NCBI GenBank assembly: GCA_963573385.1
Contig: CAUYLG010021690.1
Location: 62,001 to 126,000, forward strand
From: Cacajao melanocephalus
Taxonomy: Eukaryota; Chordata; Mammalia; Primates; Pitheciidae
Reading direction: 5' to 3'
Length of the DNA stretch: 64,000 bases
Positions 11,173 to 24,439 of this stretch are shown piece after piece (position 1 is the first letter of the stretch; every line of letters starts with the position of its first letter). The notes under the pieces are model-generated. The model did not search any database, was not told where the DNA came from, and worked only from the letters and a program-made list of their open reading frames with translations. A program made the position numbers and the translations under genes.

Positions 11173-11985
11173 CAACTATCCCAACCGTGTCTATTCTAGA
11201 GAAAGACTCCTCAGAATCACATGGTGCATTTACTTGCTGGTCTCCTTAGTTTCCTTCAGTCTGACCCAGTTTCCCAGTCTTCTCTTGACTTTCATAACCA
11301 GGACACATCTGAACATAACAGGTTGATTATTTTGTAGAATATCCTTCCATTTGGGTGTGTCTGATGGCTCCTTATGATGAGATTCAGGTCTCACGTTTCT
11401 GGCAGGCATATCACAGAAGTGAGGGTGTGTTCTCATGGCAACCCATCAGGCGGTCACCAACGTCAGTTTGTCCCATGACTGATGATGTTCACTGTGATGA
11501 AGGAACTGGCTGTCAGGCTTCTCCACTCTTTCCCGTTTCTCTATTTAATTAATAAGTATTTTGAAGGAAGATTCTTTAAGTGTATGCAGATATCTCATTC
11601 TCAAACTTTCGGTTTATTCATCTGTTTACTTCTATCTGCATGAACTTGTGGTTTACGGTTCTATTTAGTGAGTTATAATCCATTACTCTCAGAATTTAGT
11701 TGACAGCTCAGATTGTTCATGATTTGGCCAGTGGGAGCTAGGCTCTGTGTCCCTTCAATATATGGCCATCATTCTTTGAATACTTCCTCATTTTCTGGCA
11801 CAAGAAGTCAGTGCAGGCTTATCTTGCACTTTCTTTAAGATTCCCTGGAATCTGCTTTTCCAAGGAACCTTAGTGGAAAACAGTATTTAGAAGCCAAGAT
11901 CTGGGTGCAAAGTGTGCTCATTGCTATTGGTGTATTGCAGCTTCCAGGCTCTCTCAGTGGTAGGAGCCAAGACTTCTATATGTAT

Positions 11986-11990
<5 letters not shown>

Positions 11991-12024
<34 letters not shown>
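11991..12024. repeat. (CA)17 microsatellite
   Basis: An uninterrupted CA run of 17 units followed by a short GA run. Its length makes it a likely polymorphic marker. Confidence 0.95.
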
Positions 12025-12027
<3 letters not shown>

Positions 12028-12214
12028 AGAGACATACATTCACGTTAAAATGCATATACCTGTATTAACAGTAATTGGGTCCCACCAGCATCTCTAATTC
12101 CAATCCATTACACAAAGTTCATTCATTTTCTACATTTCTATGTTTGTAACTCCCTTCTCCATAGTGAGAGACCCAGCTTCCATTGTACTCATTACAGTTA
12201 TTTATTTGCTCAGT

Positions 12215-12665
12215 TCCATTGGATGTAACTTTATTCGCTTCTTATTGTTGCTGAAACTAATCACCATAAAGTTAGTGGCTTAAAACAAGACGAATATATT
12301 TTCTCACATCTCTGGACAGCCTGGGCCTAAAGTTGACATGCCAGCAGGGCTTCCTTCCTTCTGGAGGCTTTGTGGCTGCATCTGGTTTCTTTCCTTTTTT
12401 ACTACCAGAGGCCACCTGCATTCTGTGGCTTGGGCCCTTCCTCGAATCCTCCAACCTCTGCTTCCATCCTCACACCCCCTACTACTGACCCCCTGCCTCC
12501 CTCACATAAGGACCCTTGTGACTACAGTGGGCCTACCTAGGTAATTCAGGATAACCTCCCATCTCAAGACATTTAATCACATCCTTTTTGCCTTATAAGG
12601 GAGCATTCACAGGTTCCAAAGATCAAGATGTGGACATCTCTGGTGGCTCTTCTTCAGCCCCCAAC
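12215..12665 (-). mobile_element. MLT1-like MaLR LTR, minus strand
   Basis: The + strand starts with the reverse complement of an LTR 3' end (ttgttgctgaaact, then agtggcttaaaacaag) and proceeds through ctggaggctttgtggc, ataaggacccttgtgac, and cacaggttccaaagat. This is a common ERVL-MaLR-type arrangement. The subfamily is tentative. Confidence 0.55.
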
Positions 12666-14360
12666 AGTGACTAACCTCTCATCTCTGTGGCAAGCCCCAC
12701 CTTGACTGCACCCAAACACCCTCTTCTTGCTCGGGCTCCAACTCCACATTCCTGGTCCCATGGTGTGAATGTCCTCCTCACCCTGTCTGGACCCTGATAC
12801 CCGCACTGGGCGATCCTTCCCCTCATCCCACATGGACTCTGACTCTTCACACAGGAGCCCCACCCTGGACACCCTCTTCACCCCATTCTCAGCCTCCGTG
12901 GCTCCCATGGCAGACTCCTTCCAGCTAGTTGCTCTAGGACTGAATTGTTCAGAAAGGAAAAGGAAGACATGGGGAGGAGTAACATCTTGGTTTCAAAATA
13001 CACTTTCCCTAAACATCCTTCGCAACCAACTCCCAGTTCTAGCTAAAGTTACATTTGCTTCCACAGAAGCCCTGTGGCAAAGGAGTGAGTCAATGCATGA
13101 CTGCTTCTTTTTTTGATTTAAGGTAAGAAGGCCACATACGTTGGTATTATTTGTTGGTGATTTCCAGAAACCCAACTAGAACTGGTTTAAACAAAAAGGA
13201 GGCATCTGTTGGCTCATCTAACACATGGAGGCAGAGCTGGCCTCAGGAATGACAGGAACCAGGGGCTGTCAAGGCGCCAGGACATCTTCTCTGTTTCTTT
13301 TCTCTGCTTCTCTCTCCTCTTGGATGCATCCTCTCAAGCTGGAATCAGGGCTGAAGGCAGTTTTTAGGGCTCGTTTCTTCTTAGTTTCATGATCAGGTGT
13401 GAAAAAGAGACTTCTCTTTCCTAGTCCCATTTCTGACACAGATCAGGAGTCACTCCCTAGATCAATCAGCATGGCCAGCAAAACGAGGTCAGTTATGGAT
13501 GAAATGGCACAATATTAAACGGTCCAGTGGTCCTGCTCCATTTTGCAGTATCAGAGTACACCCGGAGCAGGTTTGGAAGGGGAGCTTTCCCCTACCCCTG
13601 CAGAAACCTAGACCTATAGCAGTGTACTCATGCCCATGGTTGGTATAGAGTGAAGATTCTGAATTACCACAGAGGTAAGATGTGTGGTTTACAAAAGAGC
13701 AAAAACAAAGAAAAAGCACAGCCGAAAGATGGTTCACGTATTTGAAGGGCTATCAGGTGAGACCTCGTTATTCCCAGAAGCAGCATTGCTTGAGTGTGAA
13801 CAAGAACTTCCTGCGCATCTCAGATAGGAAGTGGAGGCCACCTGCCGCGGTGGATGCCTCAGCATGAGCTTGGCAACTGTATGATTGGCCTGTGAAGATT
13901 TGATACTCAAACAGAGAGGTTGGGCCCCTAAAAGCCCTTTCCAGACTTGACATTCGGTGAACCCCTACTCTGATGTTTGTCGACTCGCTGCCTCTCAGCT
14001 ACCAATGCACCCTTTTTACCTGTTATATGAAAATAAATGTAGGCCCCTTTAACTATTTCTACTTTGCCAGTTGGTGTGATGTTAAGCGTGACAGGAAAGG
14101 GTGCCAGAGAGACACAGCAGGAGGAAGGGTTTTGTTTCCTAGTTTAGTATGTTAGCATCTAGGGCTCCTGCCCCGCCCACAACTTTTCCCGTGCCCAGTT
14201 CTCCAAGCGCGTGGCAGCCAGGCAGTTCCCTGCACCCCCTGCTGTGTTTGTGGTGGGTGCCTCTAATGGGACACTTCTCCATGAACAGCTTTCTTGGTAC
14301 CCAAGAGGACAGGTTTCTTCCACCCAGGGAGTGCTGCAGTGCCCTCTCCAAAGTCTGGAC
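12666..14360. other. Unassigned stretch; possible dispersed repeat at 13150-13500
   Basis: No gene is supported. The segment from about 13170 (aactggtttaaacaaaaaggagg) resembles a common old dispersed repeat, but I cannot name it. The remaining open frames are short and carry no domain. Confidence 0.35.
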
Positions 14361-14701
14361 CTCAGCCCTGGGGGCAGGGGCTTCTCCCTGGACGCCCTAT
14401 CTCAGCCCTGGGGGGAGGGGCTTCTCCCCGGATGCCCTATCTCAGCCCTGAGGGGAAGGGCTTCTCCCCGGACGCCCTATCTCAGCCCTGGAGGCAGGGG
14501 CTTCTCCCCGGACGCCCTATCTCAGCCCTGGGGGGAGGGGCTTCTCCCCGGACGCCCTATCTCAGCCCTGGGGGGAGGGGCTTCTCCCCGGAGGCCCTAT
14601 CTCAGCCCTGAGGGGAGGGGCTTCTCCCCGGACGCCCTATCTCAGCCCTGGGGGGAGGGGCTTCTCCCCGGACGCCCTATCTCAGCCCTCGAGGTCATGG
14701 C
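14361..14701. repeat. 40-bp minisatellite, eight full copies
   Basis: The unit ctcagccctggggggagggg plus cttctccccggacgccctat (40 bp) repeats exactly in register at 14361, 14401, 14441, 14481, 14521, 14561, 14601 and 14641, then decays in a ninth partial copy. Copies differ by one to four substitutions. Because 40 is not a multiple of 3, each unit is read in a new frame; no frame has a stop, so a 243-codon open frame (14211-14942) results. I regard it as non-coding. Confidence 0.95.
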
Positions 14702-17700
14702 TTCTATATTGCTAATCTCACCTTCCTTAGAGTTCTCTTTACTTCTTTCTAGCCAGTCTCTCCTCATTCCAGTCTCTTGTCATATAATTAAAAATTCTTT
14801 GAATCAAACATTCCCTGTTCAAGGTGGTGTGGAGTTTCTTTCCCTGACTGATATATCTGCCTTTAGTCTAAATGTTACTTTCTTCCCGATGCCTTCCTGG
14901 ATAGCTCCTACTTGGAATTCATCACTCCCTCTGGATCCTTAGTGATGCTCCACATTATACATATTTGTATAAGATGCATGAAGAATTAATAACCCCTTAA
15001 AGTGACGGAACTGTCTTACTCACTTTTTTCTCATAAAAGAGGAGGGGAAAGGGGCAGATATCAGAATCACCAGGGACTTTTTCCAGTAACACCTTCCTCC
15101 ATGAGATAGAGCTCTGTATCCACCCAGGACGCACCCCTGAGGCTTGCCGTCACTCCTGGTGCACTGTGTCCTTGTGAACCTCTGTCTGGGACCCTCTCCA
15201 ACTGTGATACAGACAGCCGGTGAGAAATAATTTTCTGAACAAATCTCTGTACAAACAGATTGTTACATAACAATGCAGGATAAGTTTCCCAAAATGACAG
15301 AAACAAGTAGGAATGAAATATTCAAAACATTACCAAAGAAAACATTTTCGTTTTCTAAAGACGTCTGAGACACTCACCACTCCCTTTACTACAGCAGACA
15401 CTGACAAACCAAGGGACCTCCCTCCAAAAGCCCAGCGCTCGCAGTCACAGCTGCTCTCAACACAGGCTTGCTGGTGCCCCTTCTGCACGGTGGGAAGCCC
15501 TCCTGAGTTTCAGGGGTTTCAGGGGCTGGTCCATATGCGTGCCTTCAACAATAGCCAGAGGATTTGGGAGCTTCCTTTTTGGTTCTCTGTCTTTAAGCAG
15601 GTGCTTCTGCATCTGTGCCTTAAATCACTGAATTTGTGATCCTGTTCCAAGCAACCAGGTTATTTTCCAGCTCAGCCTATGTTCTCCTATGCTGGGAACC
15701 TCAGCGATGTGTTTTCTCTCCCTCTGGCCCTTCTTGATTGGATTTTCCATGTCCTGGTTTTTTCTGACTCAAGCAAAGTTAAAGAGTTCCCCTTAAGGGA
15801 CTGTAAGCATATATCTGCCAAATGGCACCTGTGGGTTTTTTTAGGTGTTGGGTATATGATGAGCCAAGATCTTCCATCTGCCCCTCCAAGTCCACTCTCT
15901 GCCCTCCTTCACCTGCTCTCTGCCTGGAAGGCTCCTGGGGACTCTGGCCTCAGAGTAGGATTCACCCATGGGGGCCTCAGCGGGAGGAGGTGGAGAGAGA
16001 TATCACTTGCTCTCCCAGCCTCCCCGCAGGGTGCATTGCAAAGCGGGCAACTCAATCTCTTCCGCAAAGGTGAAGCCAGGTGTTGTAGGGACAGAATGGA
16101 CACAGTTAGGGTGGGCTTGTAAGAAAAGGAATATCACATGATAAACACACTGCCAGTGTCACTCCAGCCGCCAAGCATGGGCCAATGTGCAGAAGGAAAT
16201 ACGAATGGGAAGACAGATGGTATAACTTGATCTTGGCTAAAATGTGTGACTTCTGCAAATTTCTCAAACACTTTGCTAACATGAACACATCCTGAGGCCT
16301 CTCCTAGGGCCTGGGGAGAGGCCCATGCAAGTGGTCAGCGTGACGTCTGCTTAACCTTCCTACGACCCTACTTCTTGGCCCGTGGGGCCCCTCCCTCCCT
16401 GTGTCCCTCCCTCCCTTGTCCCGTCAGTGGCTACATGCTGTGTTATGACTCAGCTCCAAGTTTCTACATGCAGAGCATGTCTTTGTAAGTATTCCTTTGT
16501 AAGCAAATACTTCTGAAATCACCCTGTTCTGATTGTGTCATAGTTCATCTATATTTTCTACCTTTTTAACAATAGCAAACATTTACCATTTTTTTCCAGA
16601 TAAAATTATCTCTCTCCCCTCTTCCCAAAAAGGGAAGTTGTTTTGAATCACTGCCATGATAATGATCACCACTACGTAAGAATAAAAAGGAGTGGGGAAA
16701 GACTGGGAGGAGGGACACCAAAACCTTAGAAGTGACTTTCTTCAGGTGATGGGGACTGTTGATGTCTTCCCTTAATTCTGATTTTACTGATTTCCTCAAA
16801 TTTTCACCATGTATAATAGAAAGTAACTTAATGAATTTCAGATGCACCATGAGCCCTTCTCTCCCCAGCATCTGTCTCTACCGTGCCCTCACATCCACCC
16901 CAGGATACATGGAGACGTCCTGGCCAGGGTGACTGAACAGCAAGGTCTCCCTCCCTTTTCACTCCCCTTTCAAGGACTCACAATGCACATTTCCATCTTA
17001 AAAGACCAGGACCATTTTGCTCTGGGAAATCCCCTGGGTCTTCCTTACAAAAATATAAATACCCTGAGTCAGGGTATTGGCCAGAAAACCCAGGCAGAAA
17101 GTTCCACAAGGGTAGAGACCAGGTTTCAGTTACCCAAATGCAAATTAAATAAGAGAAGAAGCCAGGCCAGAGTGCACAGGAGGGTCCCCAAGCCATGAGG
17201 CAGGCAGGACCAGCAGGCCGAGACCAGGGCTGAGCCTCCGAGCGGAGGCCGTGGCTACTTGATCTGCCGGGACCAGGGTAAGGCTGTCTCAGAGTCGGGT
17301 GCGCGCAGCCCCTGCTAGCCTTACGTGAAGGGTCCCGGACGCAAAGGTCAGAGAACTAAGGGCAAAGGGAGCCAAGCCCTTCAAGGTCTTGGAGGTCTGG
17401 GCTGAAATATAAATCAATGCTGATTGATGCTGAAGAGGAGAAGTACGACCTTGTTTCCAAACAGTGCAAGGCACATTTTGTGATTCGCACATACTGCACT
17501 CAGCCTTCTAGAATCCATTGTTCTACTAGATCAGCGTGGCAAGGGGGAAGCAGTCTGGACACAGTCCATTTTTACTTTAGAGTCAGTCCACGAATCTGCT
17601 GGTGCCTGGACCCAAGTTTTCCCACACAGACAAGGCACACTTGGAGATTCAGGTGACAGGATGACCCCTGAGGCTGGCTCACCCACAGCACTGCCAGTAC

Positions 17701-18324
17701 TGCTGTGCCCACCCAGCGCCCCAGGGTTTCAAGAGGAAATGCTGTCTGAGCCCCTCCTGGGGGCCAGGAGCACACTTTCTTTCCTGCAGCCACCAGGCTG
17801 ACACTGGGGGCAGCCACCTCCAGCTCAAAGCCACCAGTGGGGGCTCCTGAGGCTTGACAAGGGACTCAAATGGCCGGGTGGGAGGGGAAATGGGGCTTGG
17901 GGCATGAAGCCTGAGAACTCGGCTTCCTGGCTGGGCCCACATGAGAAGGCTGAGCGCTGGGAGGCTGAGGGAGAAGGGGCACCAAGCTTGTACTTGTCCT
18001 GGTGCTCTCCAGGCTCCTCCCAGCCCTGCCCTCGGGAAGTATGAAATGCAGAGGCAGGGACTGCACCTAGTGGAAGAGGCCAGCAGGGCAGGTGTACCTA
18101 CAGTGCTGAGGAAGGCAGGGAAACTGAGGCAGAAACTTCCACAGGGAAGAAGGCACTGTCCCCGTAACAAGGACTTACAAACAAAGTGGAGGATTCATCA
18201 TATGAAACCAAAAGGAAGGGCTCGGGCTTTCCAGCTGGGAAAAGTAGAAAGGTGAGAGTCATTCTTGCAGCCACTCAGCCAGGACAGCCATGCAAATGCA
18301 CATGACACAGCAAGTCGTTTCATT
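14702..18324. other. Long unassigned stretch
   Basis: I see no dispersed repeat that I can name and no convincing exon. A pyrimidine-rich patch lies at about 16388-16422. A GC-richer patch lies around 17160-17340 with a splice-donor-like ccagg/gtaagg at about 17274, but without start codon, acceptor or conserved frame. Open frames up to about 163 codons occur on both strands and look like chance frames. Confidence 0.4.
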
Positions 18325-18535
18325 AACAATAACCACAAGGACAGCAATAAGAAATATGTATTGAGTAGCCACTCTTTAAAGGAGACCTTGATTTGCATTG
18401 CTCTTTGAACCCTGGTGACAGCCCTGCTGAGAATTATGAAGACACACATTTTACCTATGAGGAGCCTGAGGCTCGGAGAGGTTTCATGCCTTGTCCAAAG
18501 CCTTGCTCAGCTACGAGGTATCAGGTCGGTCCCCA
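18325..18535 (+). mobile_element. MIR (ancient SINE)
   Basis: MIR order is recognisable: the tattgagtagccactc block, cattttacctatgaggagc near 18450, ctgaggctcggagagg near 18467, and ccttgtccaaagcc near 18490. Orientation is +. Confidence 0.7.
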
Positions 18536-20899
18536 GTGGATGGAGGGAGACTGGATTCATTTGCTCTATGAGAGCCCGCATGGCCCAGAGCTAAGTCTGA
18601 GGCTGCCTGATCAGCCCTACCCTCACCCTTGGTGCAGACCACCTGTCTGAAATCAAGCAGAGCAATCTCACAGCCTGGATTTCCTCAGAAGGTGCTGCCA
18701 TCAATCAGCATGTATGTTACTGCCCGATGACATGAAGAATGCTGACACACCAGGCCTAACTACGCCAGTGGAGACCGGAAGGTTTTCTTTTGCCGAGGTG
18801 AGCAGCGTGCACACTAGCCTGGCAGACGTGTGTGCAGCCAGGCGCCCTGCTACCCCCAACATCTCCCACCGGGACCTCGTCCTGCAAAGCAATACTGCCA
18901 CATCACATGCCCATCGGACCCCAGGTGCAGGCATGAAGAAGGATGTTGTTGAATTCTCCCCACACTCCCCCTTCACTGTGCAGAATGACCAGGAAGAGCC
19001 AGCCCCTCGCATGGCTGTAGGGATGGAAACAAACTACGCGCCAAGCAGGAATCCTCACTGCTGCGGTTTGGCTGTGGCAGTAGAACTGGAGCTGTTGAGG
19101 AACCTGCATTCAAAAAGCCCTTGTCCATAAGGCCCCGGGTACCTGGGGAGACAGTGCCTTGCCTGCAGCAGGCAGCCTTAGCATAGGCCCTCACAGTGGG
19201 GGATGTCGGAAATACCAGAGAGCTAGAAACTCCCTCCACCACATTAGAGAAACTGACGATTTGCAGGCACTGTTTACCCAGCAGTCCTCCCAGAAATAAA
19301 TGGATTGAGACATAGTTCACAGCCAATTTTCTTCTGCCAGACCCAAGACAGATAATGTCCACATTCAAAATGCACTTCCCAGGGATGTACAGGGCTCTAG
19401 CATAGCAGCACCTGCCACAGCCACGGAGAGCACATCTGTGGTGGCTCATTCCCTTTCACCGTGTGTTGGGTGGACTGCGGAGCACACACAAGTTTTCCAG
19501 CACCAACTATGATCCTACTCCTGTTCTCACACTGGAAGTGCAGCTAAGAAGGGAGGAGGATGCTGCCCTCATAAACATCCTGACTCCACTATTATTTAGT
19601 TAAGAATTAAACTGCTTGTAAACCTACTGGCCGCACACCTCCCAGGAGACCAGACCCACCACTTAGTCAAGACGCCTCACAGAGGCTAATCCTTCAGAGG
19701 GACAGACATGACACCTCACTGTGTGCTGGATCCAGAGGATGTGAGTCTTCAGGTCATTAAGGAGGAAGGCAGAAAACCTAGGTTACTCTGCTGGCAGGGA
19801 CAGGGAACGGATGGAGCCCTCAGCAGGGGTGACTATGCAGGGTTCCACGAAAGGAGATGCGCAGGCTTACAGAGGCCAGGGAGGGACTGTGAGCAGGCTG
19901 GGACCAGCAAAGGTGGAAGCTGCCCCCTTTCCACATACGCTGCGCTCAGGTCTGCAGGGTCAGAGCTAGGGCTGGAGGAGGAGGCACAGGGAGAGGGCAG
20001 GGGCAGAAAGACCTGGACCTAAAAAGTATCTCAGCTCAATTTTGTTGGAAATGAGACGAGCTTACCTCATATTGGATAAACAAAGTTTACCATGAGTTCT
20101 TAGTAACACACTAAAGCAGTCTCAGGTTCCTTACAAAGTGGATCTAAGGTCATTAAGGTTTTTCATTCAATTAAACTGTGCTCATTCTTGACCAAAAGAT
20201 GCTCAGGTTAAAGTTGTAGGAGTAGCTTTAAATATGTGTGCCCGTGTTGCTTGCCATCAGGAATGACACTTCAAAATGGTAACATGGCCTCTTTAGATGC
20301 CTGTGCATGAGCTTTTAATAAGCTAGTTGGCAAGAAACTCATCCAGTAAGTATAAATCACAATTAAATAAATACTGAACTGGGCTAATGTGAGTTTTTAT
20401 TGGCTGTTATGTCAGAGAAGGTCAACATCTGCAACCCTCTTCAAATAATACTCCATAGTCTCTGCCATCAGTGAGTCACATGGACTTCTCCTCCCAAGCT
20501 GAACGATAACTCTTGCCCGTAAGGTTTACAGTATTCCCCGCTCAGCTGTCCTCTTCCTGGATGGGTTTGCTCATGAAAGATGGGGCAGGTGACAAGGCTG
20601 ATGAGTCAGATCAAAGACTTCCCTGCAAGATGCCACACTCTCCCTGGGAAGATTAACGAGGGAGATGGTGAAAATCTTACCATCTTAACCTAGATTCTGG
20701 TGGGAGGGAGACAAAATGTTCCCTGAGAATTCAAAATAACATACCAGACCTTATGTGGGTTTGGGGACTGATTTCATAAACCTCTGTGGTCCAAAAATAC
20801 CTTGGCTAAGAATTCAGTTTAAAGTAGACCTTCATGGAGCAGCCAGATTGAAGCAAACACACATACTCTCTGGGAGAAGCATTCTCAACTCAGGCCTCA
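18536..20899. other. Unassigned stretch
   Basis: Unique-looking sequence with moderate GC. No named repeat, no promoter cluster and no exon with convincing splice sites. Confidence 0.35.
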
Positions 20900-21960
20900 A
20901 ACAGTTCCCTGAATACCACTGATCATGGGCTCATAATAAGAATAAATAAATCATAAAATACACAAAGAAACAAGATACTGTGAGCACTGAGCAGGAACAA
21001 CAAACAGAAGAATCAAATCTGCAAAACCACATTTATTAGAATTATCAGATACAGACTGCAAAGTCAGAATGTAGAAAAAAATATAGACATGGGAAATGGG
21101 AAGGAGAAATGAAAAATGAGAAAAAATCAGTGGGACTGTGGAACATGTGCCTAATTCAGTTCCAGAAGGAAAGACTTCGGAGAATGGGGTGACACAATAA
21201 TCTGGAAAAGTGACTCCTGTGAGTTTTCCAGAAATGATGAAAGACACAAATCCTCAGATTCAGGAAGCACAACAAATCTCAGGGAGAAGGTATAGGAAGA
21301 GCTAGCATCCAAATACACTGTAAAAAAAAAATGGAGGAAAGATAACAGGGAAGGTCTTAAAAGCAGCCTAGAGGAAAGGCAGATCGCACAAAGAATGGGC
21401 AATTCAATTGAAATCTGACTTTTAAGTTGCAAAAATGGAAGCCAGGAGTCACTGGATTCATATCTCCAGCATGACGAAAGATAATGGCTATCAATCTAGA
21501 ATTGTAAGCCCAGAATAATTACCGATTAAGAATGAGGGCAAAAATTTAAAAAACATTTCAACTATTGAAAATTTAGTTTTCTGCCAGCAAACTTTCCTTA
21601 AAGGAACTTCTCCAAAGGTTCCACTCCTTAAAGAAATAAAATGGTCTCAGAAAAAAAAATGGTCTGACACTCAAGAAGGAAACAAGAACAAAGAAAATAA
21701 TTCGCTTGTGGGTAAATCAAAACCAACTTTATTCATGTATTTGTGGAGCCCATTCTTTGTGTATAAGGAATATACATTCTTTGGCAAATAAACCTAGAGA
21801 TAAATTTGCCTCTCTGAAGAGCGTTTCTTATTTTAACCTGAACTTCCATAACTGTACTAACATGTTTATACTGTATGACTTGAAATATGTTAAAAAGCAA
21901 GAGGAAAAAAATAAGAACAATATTTGTAAACAGTCATTATCTCTCTGTAAAGAGGCTCTG
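20900..21960 (+). mobile_element. HAL1/old L1-related tract
   Basis: Landmarks in order: gaattatcagatacagact near 21039, gttttccagaaatgatgaaag near 21223, gcagcctagaggaaaggcaga near 21363, caaaaatggaagccaggag near 21431, ctagaattgtaagcccag near 21496, and aaaggaacttctccaaagg near 21600. These follow the order of the half-L1/old L1 5' part in + orientation. No intact frame remains. The right edge is approximate. Confidence 0.5.
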
Positions 21961-22006
21961 GACAATTTTTAGTTCCTTCTTCACACTTAATACATTTTCT
22001 GGAGTT

Positions 22007-22125
22007 TCTAGAATCATATTGTCTTCTGCAGTTTCTAGAATCATTGTTCTGCATTATCTAGAATCATTTCTAGAATCATCTAAAAATCATTATTTCTAGA
22101 TTATAAGATTATGATCTAGAATCAT
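22007..22125. repeat. Cluster of five identical 11-mers TCTAGAATCAT
   Basis: Perfect copies start at 22007, 22034, 22057, 22069 and 22115, with a partial ttctaga near 22094. The spacing is irregular (27, 23, 12 and 46 bp), so it is not a simple tandem array. Three copies (22007, 22034, 22069) extend to the heat-shock-element-like TTCTAGAA. Confidence 0.85.
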
Positions 22126-22130
22126 GGAAT

Positions 22131-24439
22131 CTATGGGCAGGGGTGATGGATACCATCTAAGGAAGGCAGAATAAGAAGCCTCCACCAACCTCCAACTCTC
22201 TAACTCTGGAGCAGTGCTGCTGAAGCCTATCAAGAGAGGATACAGGTAAGAAGTCACAGGGCTGATGCTGCATTGATTTACAGTGGGAACAACCACCTTC
22301 AAGGCCAGCCCCTTTCTCTCCCTGTAGGCAGCTCTTAGAGAGAAGCCAAAACACAGTGAGAATGTGATTTCACTGGGGTGGATTCAGAGCAAAGGAAGTA
22401 GGCAAAGTGAGCCTCCTGGCATGACCATGTCGGTTGCAGGAAACACAGCCTTCTTATCCTTCCTGCCAATGGGCTGGGTCGCCCAGACTCCCTAATGAGG
22501 CTCCACATCGCCAGGCAGGCTCTCGATGGCACTGCCCGCATCCATTTGCCTCGGGAGCTCTGCACACTCTCGGCTGTCCAGTTTCTTCAACCCTCTCTTC
22601 CTGTAGTGGGTAAACCTTCAGGCAGGATGGTGGTAAAGTCTGGCAGGCCTGAGTACTTTCTTTTCAGTGACTGGACATCTGCTCATCCTTGGATGTTATA
22701 ATTTAAATCACAGAGAACACTCTTACACCTGTACATTTTGTTTGTTACTATAACCACCAAAAACTGACAACACAGTTTATTAAATTTGTAGTGGAAAAGT
22801 ATCTATGTAGTAAAATAGCGATGTAGACTAGCCTTGCCCTGGTACAGAGAGATGGACTGAGAGAGACAGAGGGGGAACTTCATCAACCACTGAAGTCAAG
22901 AGGTGTCAGTGGGTCGGCCCTGAGAAGAAGTCCTTCCAGAAGGAGGCCTGAAAGAGGTCCTTTTCTCCCCAGGGACACATCTGTCATCAAAGCACCCATT
23001 TTGCCTACAATGAAGTAAAAAATCATCTTCCTATCACAAATAACAAACTTAGCTAGTTATCTAGCTTCTCCTGGGACCAAGAAGAGTGAGAAGGAGAATT
23101 CTGGTATGGGAGCAAAACATTGCCTTGTTGGTGCTTCACAACGCTCAAAATTTGGTCCTGTATTTTCTCCAGGATTACATGCAATGAGCCTCTGAAAAGG
23201 AAGCAGAACTGACTGTGGTCAAAACATAGCCCCCACCTTTGTAGTCATGCTGAAAAATAGAGAACAGCTGTTCCACGGCTTCATTTCCTTTCTCACATAC
23301 TTTAAACCTGGGCGTTTCGGTTCTCACTACCCCCTATGTTTTCGGCATGTGAAATTTAACAATGACATACTAAACCAGGCAAATAATTTAATAAATAAAC
23401 ATGACTTCTCTTTCTAGCAATATAAATGTATTTGACTTGGAAAACACTGTGAGCTCTCCCCATAAGAACTATAAAATATATTCCCAGGGGTTTTATTTTA
23501 CATCCCCAGATAGAAGAGATTCCATGTCATATACCATGAAATCTTAGTGTTTCATAACCGAGTTGTAAAGTGCAGCATTGAAAGTTGATTTCGTCAGTCT
23601 GCCACAGTTCTATTGACGATTTGATATACTCATTTCTCCCTGGAGCCCTTATATTTTGTGCACCCTTCTTACCATACCTCAAACATCATCGTCTAAACAT
23701 TGATTATCAGCCTGTGGCACTCTGGCTCCCAGATCGTGGTGTGTAGAATGTGTCTTTCCTACAGACATCTGAAAAAATGTGGGAGAAATGTGAACTAGAA
23801 ACCCTGAGTTTCTATGTGATATGACCACGTGATGTGGCTTTGAGATGGTGAATCAAGCAGAAAGCCTGGGTGTTGCCTTCTCAGGCAGAGTGACAGGAGG
23901 AGGGCTGTGGATCTCAGCAGAGTGGGCATTTCAGAGCTGCGAGTGATCCCACCAGGTACAGACTCTCAAACTCGCCTGGGCAACAGAGCCCCTGGAAGTC
24001 AGGGCGTTTGTCTCACATCCTTCAGTTGCTAGAAACAGAAGCCCTCCCAGCCACGGGGAAGCTTCTAAACATGAAGAAGTCACAGAAGGGTGACCACAGA
24101 ACACAAGGGCAGCAAAGGCGAACATGCTGAGTGACTACAGTGAAGAAGGGCACCCCACAGCCCCGAGATACCAGGCCCCTTGGGAGCCATGTGTCTTCCC
24201 ACCTCTGCTCTGCCCTGGTTGCCAGCCACTATCTGTGGACCAGAGTTCTCCTCTTTGGAGTAAAAACTAGTGGCCCGAGTCTTGTACAGATACATCAAAG
24301 TTTCTCCAATTAAAAAGAAACAAATAAACTCCATATTCTTTCTTGTATATTCTGTCATACTTCCTAAGATTCTTAAAACAATTGCATACACTCCATGTCT
24401 CTCTACTTTCTTCCAAATCTTTTGCCCACATCTCTGTCC
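22131..24439. other. Unassigned stretch
   Basis: No named repeat or supported exon. Open frames are under 130 codons on both strands and show no recognisable domain. Confidence 0.35.

Larger units (their letters stand above)
10490..12200. mobile_element. Ancient L1-related repeat, split by an LTR
   Basis: 10490-10755 and 11173-12200 read as two parts of one common ancient repeat that I associate with old L1 elements. Landmarks are ttttgaaataaccataaactta near 10509, ttattttgtagaatatcc near 11326, tgatgatgttcactgtga near 11481, gatttggccagtgggagct near 11723, ttctggcacaagaag near 11793, and agccaagatctgggtgcaaag near 11892. The internal (CA)n at 11991 sits where this repeat normally carries one. 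Family and orientation are tentative. Confidence 0.5.

Noticed and set aside
14211..14942. 243-codon + strand open frame
   Set aside because: It exists because the 40-bp minisatellite has no stop in any phase. There is no splice context, domain or composition typical of a protein.
17160..17345. GC-rich patch with a gtaagg donor-like site as a second promoter/exon
   Set aside because: The patch is short, has few CpGs, no start codon in good context and no motif cluster.
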